Positions 55,207 to 64,000 of a DNA stretch of 64,000 nucleotides are shown piece by piece; the first letter of the stretch is position 1; every line of letters begins with the position of its first letter. Source of the stretch: Stomoxys calcitrans (lineage: Eukaryota; Arthropoda; Insecta; Diptera; Muscidae); contig NC_081553.1 in NCBI RefSeq assembly GCF_963082655.1, positions 44,051,260-44,115,259 of the forward strand, in the 5' to 3' direction. The position numbers and the translations under genes are program-made. A model generated the notes under the pieces. That model saw only the letters and a list, made by a program, of their open reading frames with translations. It was not told the origin of the DNA and did not search any database.

Positions 55207-56217
55207 CTAATAAATATTTAACATTAAACAGCTGCCAGTTTCGGAGCGGCCATAGAAGGGATTCGCCATTGTGGGATTTTTAGGATCGATTTTTGATGAC
55301 GATATGGGATAGACATCCGTACAGAAATGACCTTGGCATTGGGTGCAGTCATCTATGCCGTAAACGCATCTGTCAATGCGGGTATTGGCCTCTGAGATTT
55401 TGATTAGGGTGGTGTTTTGAACAGCGAAGCTGCATTCGTGGAGTGCCTTAATGTTAATATTGGCATCGTTATGGGCCTCCTCCAATTGGGTGGAGAAAGT
55501 CTTTTGATTATTCTGGGTAAAGGTATTGGTTTCGGCCACCTGTTAAGGAAACGAAAATAGTTTAAGTTTTACCAAATGTTATCACTGAGACCAAATTTTA
55601 ACTTACCGCATTCGACAAACACAAGGTTTGATTAACCGCCAGGGATGAGGTATTGAATCTAGTTTCACAGGATGCAACTTGCTTTTCAAAAACATTGCTA
55701 TACTGATTCTGCAGAGTTCGGTTGGTCGATACCATATACGTAACCAAATAGTCCACCTTGTTACTAGCTTGTGACATACAACGATCCATTTCGGTTTTGG
55801 CCCATTCCTTTGCTGGTATAATTGCTTCATATTTGTTGACGCAACTTTTGCTGAAATCACTCAACAACTTAATGGGATATAGTTTTTCATCGGCCCTATC
55901 GATTTCGATCAAAAGAGAGTCCTTTTGATACTCCATGCCCTTGACTCGATCCAAGTAGGATGCTTTGAACTCATTGATTTGTACATCATAATACCAAATG
56001 TTGAAGGCGTATTGACGTCGATGGGCGTCTATGTAGTCATCATTGCGGACCAGAGATTCCCTATGGGCGTTATGCTCCATATGGGCTGTGTGGAAATTCT
56101 GCGAGAACATCGACTTGTAGAAGAGAACAAATTTCAAGGCAAAAACAAAATTCTTACCTGTTGTGCCTTTGCCAGAGCCAGCAAGGTCAAAAATGCGAAA
56201 ATCTTAATGCACGCCAT
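55207..56217 (-). CDS. Secreted ten-cysteine protein, paralogue 2 (three exons)
   Basis: Spliced minus-strand gene: exon 1 56217-56158 (20 codons), exon 2 56098-55607 (164 codons), exon 3 55539-55207 (110 codons plus TAG), giving 294 residues. Introns of 59 and 67 bp have GT/AG ends and phase 0, at the same places as in the gene at 30173-31161. The signal peptide ends AKA before QQ. All ten cysteines align with the paralogue, including DCTQC...HFC, and the motif NPFYGR near the C-terminus is shared. Sequons are NRT, NTS, NQT and NTT. No membrane segment after the signal. The family is unassigned (tsetse EP/DUF725-like is possible). Same orientation as its paralogue, so the two probably arose by tandem duplication. 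Confidence 0.87.
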
Positions 56218-56284
56218 TTTGATTCGTTTAACTTATGCTTCGGAACTTTGTAGATCGAGTGATATTTTCCTGCAAATATTTGCT

Positions 56285-56292
56285 CTTTTATA
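56285..56292 (-). promoter_or_regulatory. TATA box of host gene 2
   Basis: TATAAAAG on the minus strand, with an initiator-like ATCACT whose A lies at 56260, 32 nt downstream. The implied leader before the ATG at 56217 is about 43 nt. The arrangement copies that of gene 1. Confidence 0.7.
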
Positions 56293-56329
56293 TTGGCGAA
56301 GATAGCCATTATTCAAATTCTCATTTCCA

Positions 56330-57059
56330 TATCAACATATAGTGGCTATTATTAATCAAAGGCACTTGCTTAGACAAAGAGTCCGAAATTTATTAAATTA
56401 TTTGATAATTTTTCTTTTCTGTCGTTATCTATTGGCTATGTCCACAATGCACTTGAAAAATTAGGTAAATTTATGGGGGGAAGTATAAAATTTCTTATTT
56501 AGGGGATTTTTTTATATTATCAAAGAATCACTGCTAATCACCGGAAATTAATTTTACTTATCCTGATTAGAATATTAGCTGGTATTGTTTTTTTGATAAT
56601 GTTGTAGAACGTTGTTTTGAATATTTTTTCTTGTTTAGAAACATTGTCTGCGGTCAGTTCATGATTGACTTCAAACGTGTGTAACCCGATTGAAGATTAA
56701 GGTATGCTCATCTTATTTTAGCAACTAGCTGAAACCAACCGACTCCTCTTCACTATTGCAATGTGAGGAACATAGTTTCCTTTAACTTTTTACAATCTCA
56801 ATTTCAAGAGATTGTAAGATTTGGACTATGCCCGTAAATAATTTTAATATGATTGGCTTACGTCTATGGGTTTGGCGACCCCCGGAAACTGATCTCTAAA
56901 TATTGAAATCAGATTCATCTCCTTACACAAAATATCTTTTAATTGAGGCCCACTTTGTCCCATCTCGCCGCTTGCGGGTGTCCAATGATAAAACACCCTA
57001 AAATTTGGTTTATCATTCCCACTCAACCTACGAATAACTTTCTTTTAAGTCGCATATTG
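56330..57059. other. No gene seen; D-repeat remnant at right
   Basis: AT-rich sequence upstream of host gene 2, with no recognisable open frame. From about 56830 to 57060 it carries a decayed inverted D unit ('gaggcccactttgtcc', 'ataactttcttttaagtc'). Confidence 0.45.
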
Positions 57060-57283
57060 TCCCAAACGGCCTTCGCCGTTCACAGCAGCGCATGCCCGTC
57101 TATGACTTTGAATGCATGGGTTCGAATCCTGACAAGAACATCCTTAAAAATTTCGGCTGTGATTTTCCCTCACTAATGCTGGCGACTTTTGCAAGGCATT
57201 CAACCATGTAAAACTTCTGTACTAAGTGATGCCGCTCTGCGGTACGATGTCCGGACTCTGCTTTAAAAAGTTTGTCCCTTATT
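57060..57283 (+). mobile_element. tRNA-derived SINE copy 5, plus orientation
   Basis: The head 'gcgcatgcccgtctatgac' is followed by a good B box, GGGTTCGAATCCTGAC, at about 57118-57133. The body has 'taatgctggcgac', 'ttgcaaggcattcaaccatg' and 'tgatgccgctctgcgg'. The tail merges with the A element at 57284. Confidence 0.7.
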
Positions 57284-58622
57284 ATACACACCACCGAAGG
57301 ATGGGGGTATATTAATTTTGTCATTCCGTTTGCAACACATCGAAATATCCATTTCCGACCCTATAAAGTATATATATTTTTGATCAGCGTAAAAATCTAA
57401 GGCGTTCTATACATGTCCGTCCGTTTGTCCGTCTATCTGTTAAAATCACGCTACAGTCTTCAAAAATAGAGATATTGAGCTGCAACTTTGCACAGAGTCT
57501 TTTTTTGTCCATAAGCAGGTTAAGTTCGAAGATGGGCTATATCGGACTATATCTTGATATAGCGCCCATATAGACCGATCCGCCGATTTAGGGTGTTAGG
57601 GCCATAATAGCCTCATTTATTATCCGATTTTGATGAAATTTGGGACAGTGAGTTGTGTAATGCTCCTCGACATCCTTCGTTAATTTGGCCCAGATCGGTC
57701 CGGATTTCGATATAGCTGCCATATAGACCGATCCTCCGATTTAGGGTCTTAGGCCTATAAAAGCCACATTTATTATCCGATTTTGCTGAAATTTGGGACA
57801 GTGAGTTGTGTAATGCCCCTCGACATCCTTCGTTAATTTGGTCTAGATCGGTCCAGATTTCGATATAGCTGCTATATAGACCGATCCTCCGATTTAGGGT
57901 CTTGGGCCCATAAAAGCCACATTTATTATCCGATTTTGCTGAAATTTGGGACAGCGAGTTCTCTTAGCCTCGTCGACATCCTTCCTCAATTTAGTCAAGA
58001 TCGGTTCAGATTTGGATATAGCTGCCATATAAACCGATTTCTCGACTTAAGGTTTTGGGCCCATAAAAGCGCATTTATTGTCCGATGTCGCCGAAATTTG
58101 AGATAGTGAGTTAAGTTAAGCCCCTTGACATACTTTTGCAATATCGCACAGATCGGTCCAAATTTGAATATAGCTGCCATATAGACTCATATCTCGGTTT
58201 TAGGTTTTGGGACCATAAAAGGCGCATTTATTGTCTAATGACCCTGAAATTGGAGACATTAAGATAATTTAGGCTCCTCGACGTCCTTTTTCAATTTGGC
58301 CGAGATCGGTGCAGATTAGACTATACCTGACATATAGACCGATCTCTCGATTTAAGGCTTTGGGTCCATAAAATGCGCATTTATAATCCGATTTCACTGA
58401 AATTTGACACAGTGACTAATGTTAGGTTTTTTTTTTTATTTTTGGATATAGCTACTGTACTTATTAGTATTTGCTCCAAATCGGAACATATTTTGATATA
58501 ACTGCTATGGGACATAAGGTATGAAATTTTCATCGAATTTTGATGAAATGTGGTTTATATATATACCCAAGGTGGTGGGTATCCAAAGTTCGGCCCGGCC
58601 GAACTTAACGCCATTTTACTTG
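57284..58622 (-). mobile_element. A-subfamily element, inverted (duplicate 1)
   Basis: 1339 bp from ATACACACC to ACTTG, with tail block, about six units and head 'ttcggcccggccgaactt'. The right-hand units, from about 57950 on, match those of the element at 61016-62299 closely; this belongs to a larger duplication. Confidence 0.85.
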
Positions 58623-58848
58623 TCATTGAGTTTTACTTGATTCTAAGGAGTTTTGGGGTTAAACAGTCCGCCCACACTGATTCAGAATTTTGATTTCATA
58701 GTTCGCTTGATACTTATATGCTCCCGACCCTGAAGTGTGTTTGCTTGAGAGTTTCTTAGGGGGGAGAGGGGGCAACCCAAAAAACATTTGGCCCAAATTT
58801 TAATACCCACCACCACCAACCTTTTATTCCCACCACTACCAACTTTTT
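58623..58848. repeat. Spacer with stuttered element termini (duplicate 1)
   Basis: The left part ('cattgagttttactt', 'atacttatatgctcccgacc', 'agagtttcttaggggggaga') recurs at 62301-62460. The right part shows successive truncated GGGTAT-side ends, near 58802 and 58821, before the full terminus at 58849. Confidence 0.7.
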
Positions 58849-59620
58849 ATACCCACCATCATAGGATAGGATTTATATTCATTTAGTAATTCCGTTTGAT
58901 TCCGAAATATCAATATCCGATCCTACGAAGTATATATTTTACGGATCGTCGTAAAATTCTAAGACTATTTAACGATGTCTGTGTGTCAGCCCGCCTGTCC
59001 GTCCGTCTGATGTAATCACTCCACAGCCTTCAAAAATTGAGATTTTGAGCTGAATGTGGCACAGATACATCTTTTTGATGCCCGCTGCTTAAGCTCTTGA
59101 GCAGGCCAAATGAGTCCATATTAGGACATAGATGCTATATACAATAGATCTATCGGCCGATAAAGGGTTTAAAACCCATAAATTCTTTATTTTTCATGCG
59201 ATTTCGCTGAAATTTGAAACATTGAGTTACTTTAGACTCCCCAACATCTGACTCAAATATGGTTTACATCGGACTATATTTAGATATAGCGACCATATAG
59301 ACCGATTTCCCGATAAAGGGTCTGAAACCCATAAAAGCTTTATTTTTTATCCGATTTCGCTTAAATTGTAAACAGTGGGTAGTTTAAGGCCTTCCAACAC
59401 CTCACCCAAATATGGTTTACATCGGGCTATATTTAGATATAGCTGCCATATAGACCGATCTCCCGATAAAATGTCTGAAGTCCATAAAAGTTCTATTTTT
59501 TTATCCGATTTCACCAAAATTTGAGAAAGTGAGTTGTTTTAAGCTTTCAGACATCCGACCTAAATATGGCTCAGATCGGACTACATATAGCTGTCGATAA
59601 AGTGTCTGGAGTCCATAAAA
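58849..59620 (-). mobile_element. B-subfamily element, inverted, head lost
   Basis: It starts ATACCCACCATCATAGG, with the block 'gcctgtccgtccgtctgatg' and three to four units with 'ccgataaagggtctgaaacc'. The array stops before any head. Its first part is duplicated at 62462-62922. Confidence 0.7.
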
Positions 59621-59883
59621 GACTCCATAATGTATATATATTCTTGTTCGTGATGACGTTCTGAGCCGATCTAATCATGTCCGTCTGTCGAATATAAAGC
59701 GGTCTCTCGCTCATCCTTGTTCTGTTCCTAGAAGCTTTAATTTTTGCTGGTTGGACAGAAGTTTAGTTTGTAGAATAAAATAATGTCCTTCAACTAAATT
59801 TAGTTTGAATACATTTTTTAGAAGAATTCTTTGTGACGGGTTCCCGAGATTCGGCTCGACCGAACTTAGCTCGCTTTTACTTG
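59621..59883 (-). repeat. C-subfamily end fragments
   Basis: A short conserved block ('atgtatatatattcttgttc', 'gagccgatctaatcatgtcc') and, after unrelated sequence, a head end 'ttcggctcgaccgaactt' with CTTTTACTTG at about 59874-59883. Confidence 0.55.
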
Positions 59884-59885
59884 TA

Positions 59886-60908
59886 ATACCCTCCACCATA
59901 GGATGGGGGGTATACTAATTTCGTCTTTCTGTTTGTAACTACTCGAAATATTCGTCTGAGACCCCATAAAGTATATATATTCTTGATCGTCGTGAAATTT
60001 TATGTCGATCTAGCCATGTCCGTCCGTCTGTCCGTCCGTCCGTCCGTCCGTCTGTCTGTCGAAAGCACGCTAACGAGTAAAGCTAGCCGCTTGAAATTTT
60101 GCACAAATACTTCTTATTGGTGTAGGTCGGTTGGTATTGTAAATGGGCCATATCGGTCCATGTTTTGATATAGCTGCCATATAAACCGATCGTGGGTCTT
60201 GACTTCTTGAGCCTCTAGAGGGCGCAATTCTTATCCGATTGAAATGAAATTTTTCACGACGTGTTTTGTTATGATATCCAACAACTGTGCCAAGTATGTT
60301 TCAAATCGGTCCATAACCTGATGTAGCTGTCATGTAAACAGATCTGGGGACTTGACTTCTTAAGCTTCTAGAGGGCGCAATTCCTATTCGATTTAGCTGA
60401 AATTTTGCATAACGTGTTTTATTCTTACTTTCAACAACTTTGTCAAATAAGGTTCAAATCGGTTCATAACCTGATAAAGCTGCCATATAAACCGATCTGG
60501 GATCTTGACTTCTTGAGCCTCTAGAGGTCGCAAATATTATGCGATTTGCCTGAAATTTTGTACGACGGATTCTCTCATGATCATCAACAAACTTGTTTGT
60601 TATGGTCTGAATCGGTCTATAGCCCGATACAGCTCCCATATAAATTGGTATCTCTATTTTACTTCTTGAGCCCCAAAAGGGCGTAATTCTTATTCGAATT
60701 GGCTGACATTTTACACTGGTCTCCAACATATAATTTAATTGTGGTCCAAACCGGAGCATATCTTGATATCGCTCTAATAGCAGAGCAAATCTTTTCTTAT
60801 ATCCTTTTTTGCCTAAGAAGAGATGCCGGGATAAGAACTCGACAAATGCGATCCATGGTGGAGGGTATACAAGATTCGGCCCGGCCGAACTTAGCACGCT
60901 TTTACTTG
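59886..60908 (-). mobile_element. C-subfamily element, inverted
   Basis: It runs from ATACCCTCCACC to ACTTG. The conserved block has an expanded GTCC/GTCT tetranucleotide tract at 60017-60060. Units and head ('ggtggagggtatacaag', 'ttcggcccggccgaactt') are the same and in the same order as at 2921-4092. The 147-codon open frame on its minus strand spans the units and is not a gene. Confidence 0.85.
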
Positions 60909-61015
60909 TGTTTATAGTAGGTTGGTTAAATTTAATTTTGGGTTGTATCGGCTATAAAAACTCGTATAGATTAATCTTCCGATTTAAGGTCTTGGACCCA
61001 TAAAATATGATTTTT
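60909..61015. other. Short spacer, A-unit remnant
   Basis: A decayed fragment with 'cttccgatttaaggtcttgg' and 'acccataaaatatg' sits between two elements. Confidence 0.4.
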
Positions 61016-62299
61016 ATACCTACCACCGAAGGATGGGATTATATTCATTTTGTCATTCTGTTTGCAACACATCGAAATATCCGCTTCCGACTCTATAAAG
61101 TATATATATTCTTGATCAGCGTAAAAATCTAGGACGATATAGCCAAGTCCGTCCGTCTGTCCGTCTTTCTGTTGAAATCACGCCACAGTCTTTAAAAATA
61201 GAGGTATTGAGCTGAAACATTGCACAGATTCTTTTCTTGGCCATAAGCAGTTTAATTTCGAAGATGGGCTATATCGGACAACTTCTTGATATAGCCCCCA
61301 TATAGACCGATCTTCCGATTTAGGGTCTTAGGCCCACATTTATTATCCGATTTTACTGAAATTTGGGACAGTGAGTTGTGTTAGGGCCTTCGACATCCTT
61401 CGTCAATTTGGCCCAGATCGGTTCAGATTTGGATATAGCTGTCATATAGACCGATCCTCAGATTTAGGGTCTTAGGCCTATAAAAGCCACATTTATTATC
61501 CGATTTTGCTGAAATTTGAGACAGTGAGTTGTGTAATGCCCATCGACATCCTTCGTTCATTTGGTCTAGATCGGTCCAGATTTGGATATAGCAGCCATAT
61601 AGATCGATCCGATTTAGGGTCTTGGGCCCATAAAAGCCACATTTATTATCCGATTTTGTTGAAATTTGGGACAGTGAGTTCTCTTAGCCCCTTCGACATC
61701 CTTCCTCAATTTGGTCAAGATCGGTTCAGATTTGGATATAGCTGCCATATAGACCGATTTCTCGACTTAAGGTTTTGGGCCCATAAAAGCGCATTTATTG
61801 TCCGATGTCGCCGAAATTTGAGATAGTGAGTTAAGTTAAGCACCTTGACATACTTTTGCAATATCGCACTGATCGGTCCAGATTTGAATATAGCTGCCAT
61901 ATAGATCCATATCTCGGTTTTAGGTTTTGGGACCATAAAAGGCGCATTTATTGTCTAATGACCCTGAAATTTGAGACAGTAAGTTAATTTAGGCTCTTCG
62001 ACGTCCTTCTTCAATTTGGCCCAGATCGGTCCAGATTTGACTATACCTGACATGTAGACCGATCTCTCGATTTAACCGAAATTTGACACAGTGACTTATG
62101 TTAGGCTTTTTTTTATTTTTGGATATAGCTACTGTACTTATTAGTATTTGGTCCAAATCGGAACATATTTTTATATAACTGCTATGGGACATAAGGTAAG
62201 AAATTTTCACCGAATTTTGATGAAATGTGGTTTATTTATATACCCGAGGTGGTGGGTATCCAAAGTTCGGCCCGGCCGAACTTAACGCCATTTTACTTG
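61016..62299 (-). mobile_element. A-subfamily element, inverted (duplicate 2)
   Basis: It runs from ATACCTACCACC to ACTTG, with a tail block containing 'aagtccgtccgtctgtccg', six or so units and the head 'ttcggcccggccgaactt'. It matches the element at 57284-58622 unit for unit at its right end. Confidence 0.85.
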
Positions 62300-62922
62300 T
62301 CATTGAGTTTTACTTTATTCTAAGGAGCCCTTCCCCACTGGTCCAGAACTTTGATTTCATAGTTCGCTTAATACTTATATGCTCCCGACCCGGAAATGTG
62401 TTTGCTTGAGAGTTTCTTAGGGGGGAGAGGGGGCATCCCAAAAAAAATTTGGCCCAAATTTTAATATTTTTATACCCACTACCACCTGCTTTTAATACCC
62501 ACCACCATAGGATAGGCGTTATATTCATTTAGTCATTCCGTTTGAAATACACCGAAATATCAATATCTGACCCTACGAAGTATATATATTTCGGATCGTA
62601 GTAAAATTCTAAGATTATTTAACGTTGTCCGTGTGACAGCCCCCGATCCGTCCGTCTGTTGTAATCACTCCACAGCCTTCAAAAATTGAGATTTTGAGCT
62701 GAAATGTGGCACAGATACATCTTTTTGATGTCCGCTGCTTAAGCTCTTGAACAAGCCAAATGAGACCATATTGGGACATAGATGCTATATACAATAGATC
62801 TATTTGCCGATAAAGGGTTTAAGACCCATAAATTCTTAATGTTCGCTGAAATTTGAAACATTGAGTTAATTTAGACTTCTCAACATCTGACCCAAATATG
62901 GTTTACATCAGGCTATATTGAA
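62300..62922 (-). repeat. Spacer and truncated B element (duplicate 2)
   Basis: Spacer words shared with 58623-58800, two stuttered GGGTAT-side ends ('ttttatacccactacc' at 62467 and 'taatacccaccaccatagg' near 62494), then the B tail block and one unit, cut off at about 62922 by the next element. Confidence 0.75.
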
Positions 62923-62933
62923 ACAAGTAAAAA

Positions 62934-63980
62934 GGCGTTAAGTTCGGCAGGGCCGAACTTTGGATATCCACCGCCTCGGGTATTTATGTAAACCAACTTT
63001 CATCAAAATTCGGTGAAAATTTCATAAAAGGCGCATTTGTTGTCCGATTTCGCCGAAGGTTCGAACAGTGAGTTGTGTTAGGCCACTCGACATCCTTTTG
63101 CAATATGGTAGAGATCGGTCGTGATTTGTATATAGCTGCCATATAGACCGATCTCTCGATTTAAGTTCTTAGACCCATAAAAGGCGCATTTATTATCCGA
63201 TTTTGCCGAAATTTGGGACAGTGAGTTGTGTTGGGCCCTTCAACCACTTTCTGCAAATTGGCTTATATCGGTTCAGATTTGGATAGAGCTGCCATATATA
63301 CCGGTCTTTCGATATAAGGTTTTTCGCCCATAAAAGGCACATTTATTGTCCGATTTTGCTGACATTTGGGACAGTGAGTTGCGTTAAGTTCTTCGACAAC
63401 TTTCTGCATTTTGGCCTAGATCGGTGCAGTTTTGGATATAGCTGCCATATAGACCGATCTCTCGATATAAGGTTTTGGCCCTATAAAAAGCACATTTATT
63501 GACCGATTTCGAAGAAATTTGGAATAGTGAGTTGTTTTAAGCCCTTCGTCATCCCTCTTCAATTTGGCCCAGATCGGCTCAGATTTGGATATAGCTGTCA
63601 TATAAACCTATCTCTCGATTTGAAGTCTTGGCCCCATAAAGGCGCATTTATAATCCGACTTCACTGAAATTTCACACAGTCACTTATTTTAGGCTTTTCG
63701 ACATCCGTGTAGTATATGGTTCAGATCGGTCTATATTTGGATATGGCTACCAAAAATACCAATATTTTGTTAAACAATATTGAACAATGATTTGTACCTA
63801 ATAGACCACTCAATATCGGTGTTGAATTTGCTCTAAATCGGATCATATTTAGAGAAAGCTGCTATGGGGCCATAAATTATGAATTTTTCACCGGATTACG
63901 ATGAAATGTGGTTTACATATATACCCGAGATGGTGGGTATCCAAAGTTCGACCCGGCCGAATTTAACACCTTGTTATTTT
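62934..63980. mobile_element. Two-headed A-subfamily element, second example
   Basis: The left head CAAGTAAAAAGGCG, 'ttcggcagggccgaactt' and 'accaactttcatcaaaattc' is followed by about five 153-bp units in the minus orientation. It closes with an inverted head: 'tttacatatatacccgagat', 'ggtgggtatccaaagttcg' and a decayed end near 63978. The conserved (GTCC)n block and GGGTAT end are missing, as in the copy at 13505-14905, where the units face the other way. Confidence 0.75.
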
Positions 63981-64000
63981 TTTTACATAATGCACCATTT

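Noticed and set aside
60454..60897. 147-codon minus-strand frame
   Set aside because: It crosses the C-element array and shows the array period; not a gene.

Overview
The window reads as repeat-dominated nuclear DNA of a higher fly, most likely a calyptrate/muscid (house-fly or stable-fly type). The reasons are: very short (59-67 bp) GT-AG introns, TATA plus initiator promoters at fly spacing, DD41D (rosa-type) mariner relics, an intact BEL/Pao retrotransposon, a tRNA-derived SINE, and dense families of short-repeat elements. The species is an inference; no RNA gene or marker fixes it.

Only two host protein genes are supported. They are paralogues on the minus strand, about 24 kb apart (30173-31161 and 55207-56217). 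Each has three exons, with introns at matching positions and in phase 0. They encode secreted, glycosylated proteins of 289 and 294 residues with ten conserved cysteines. Each has a TATA box 32-33 bp upstream of an initiator-like TCA. An intact BEL/Pao element (43370-52575) and many smaller elements now lie between them.

The BEL/Pao element is complete: two 467-bp LTRs in which I see no difference, a 5-bp GATGC target duplication, a primer-binding site, a long leader, an uninterrupted 1743-residue gag-pol and a polypurine tract. Between pol and the 3' LTR, where some retroelements carry env, it has a second intact 297-residue ORF. This ORF has three zinc-knuckle-like clusters and a retropepsin-like region, directly behind a good splice acceptor. 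It looks like a duplicated and diverged gag-pro segment.

Most of the rest is one superfamily of non-coding mobile elements, called here the CAAGT/GGGTAT superfamily. They run from CAAGTAAAA at one end to GGGTAT at the other. Inside is a tandem array with a monomer near 153 bp (51 codons), and near the GGGTAT end a conserved block containing (GTCC/GTCT)n. Three subfamilies (A, B, C) keep the 153-bp period although their sequences differ. Two insertions into recognisable older repeats (a mariner ORF and a D repeat) show the empty site and indicate a 2-bp AA/TT target duplication. I cannot place this structure in a known transposon class from memory. Two copies carry the CAAGT end in inverted orientation at both ends.

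Layout: 1-8.3 kb, D repeats (about 130-bp period) carrying A and C elements; 8.3-13.4 kb, SINEs, E repeats, a rosa mariner split by a SINE, and a fold-back mariner derivative; 13.5-18.1 kb, a two-headed A element, D repeats, a LINE fragment and a mariner MITE; 18.9-29.2 kb, B, A and C elements, one inserted in a mariner; 29.2-31.3 kb, a mariner relic and host gene 1; 31.4-43.4 kb, A, B, C and D elements; 43.4-52.6 kb, BEL/Pao; 52.6-55.1 kb, SINE, B and C; 55.2-56.3 kb, host gene 2; 57-64 kb, SINE plus A, B and C elements including a roughly 2-kb duplication 3.7 kb apart.
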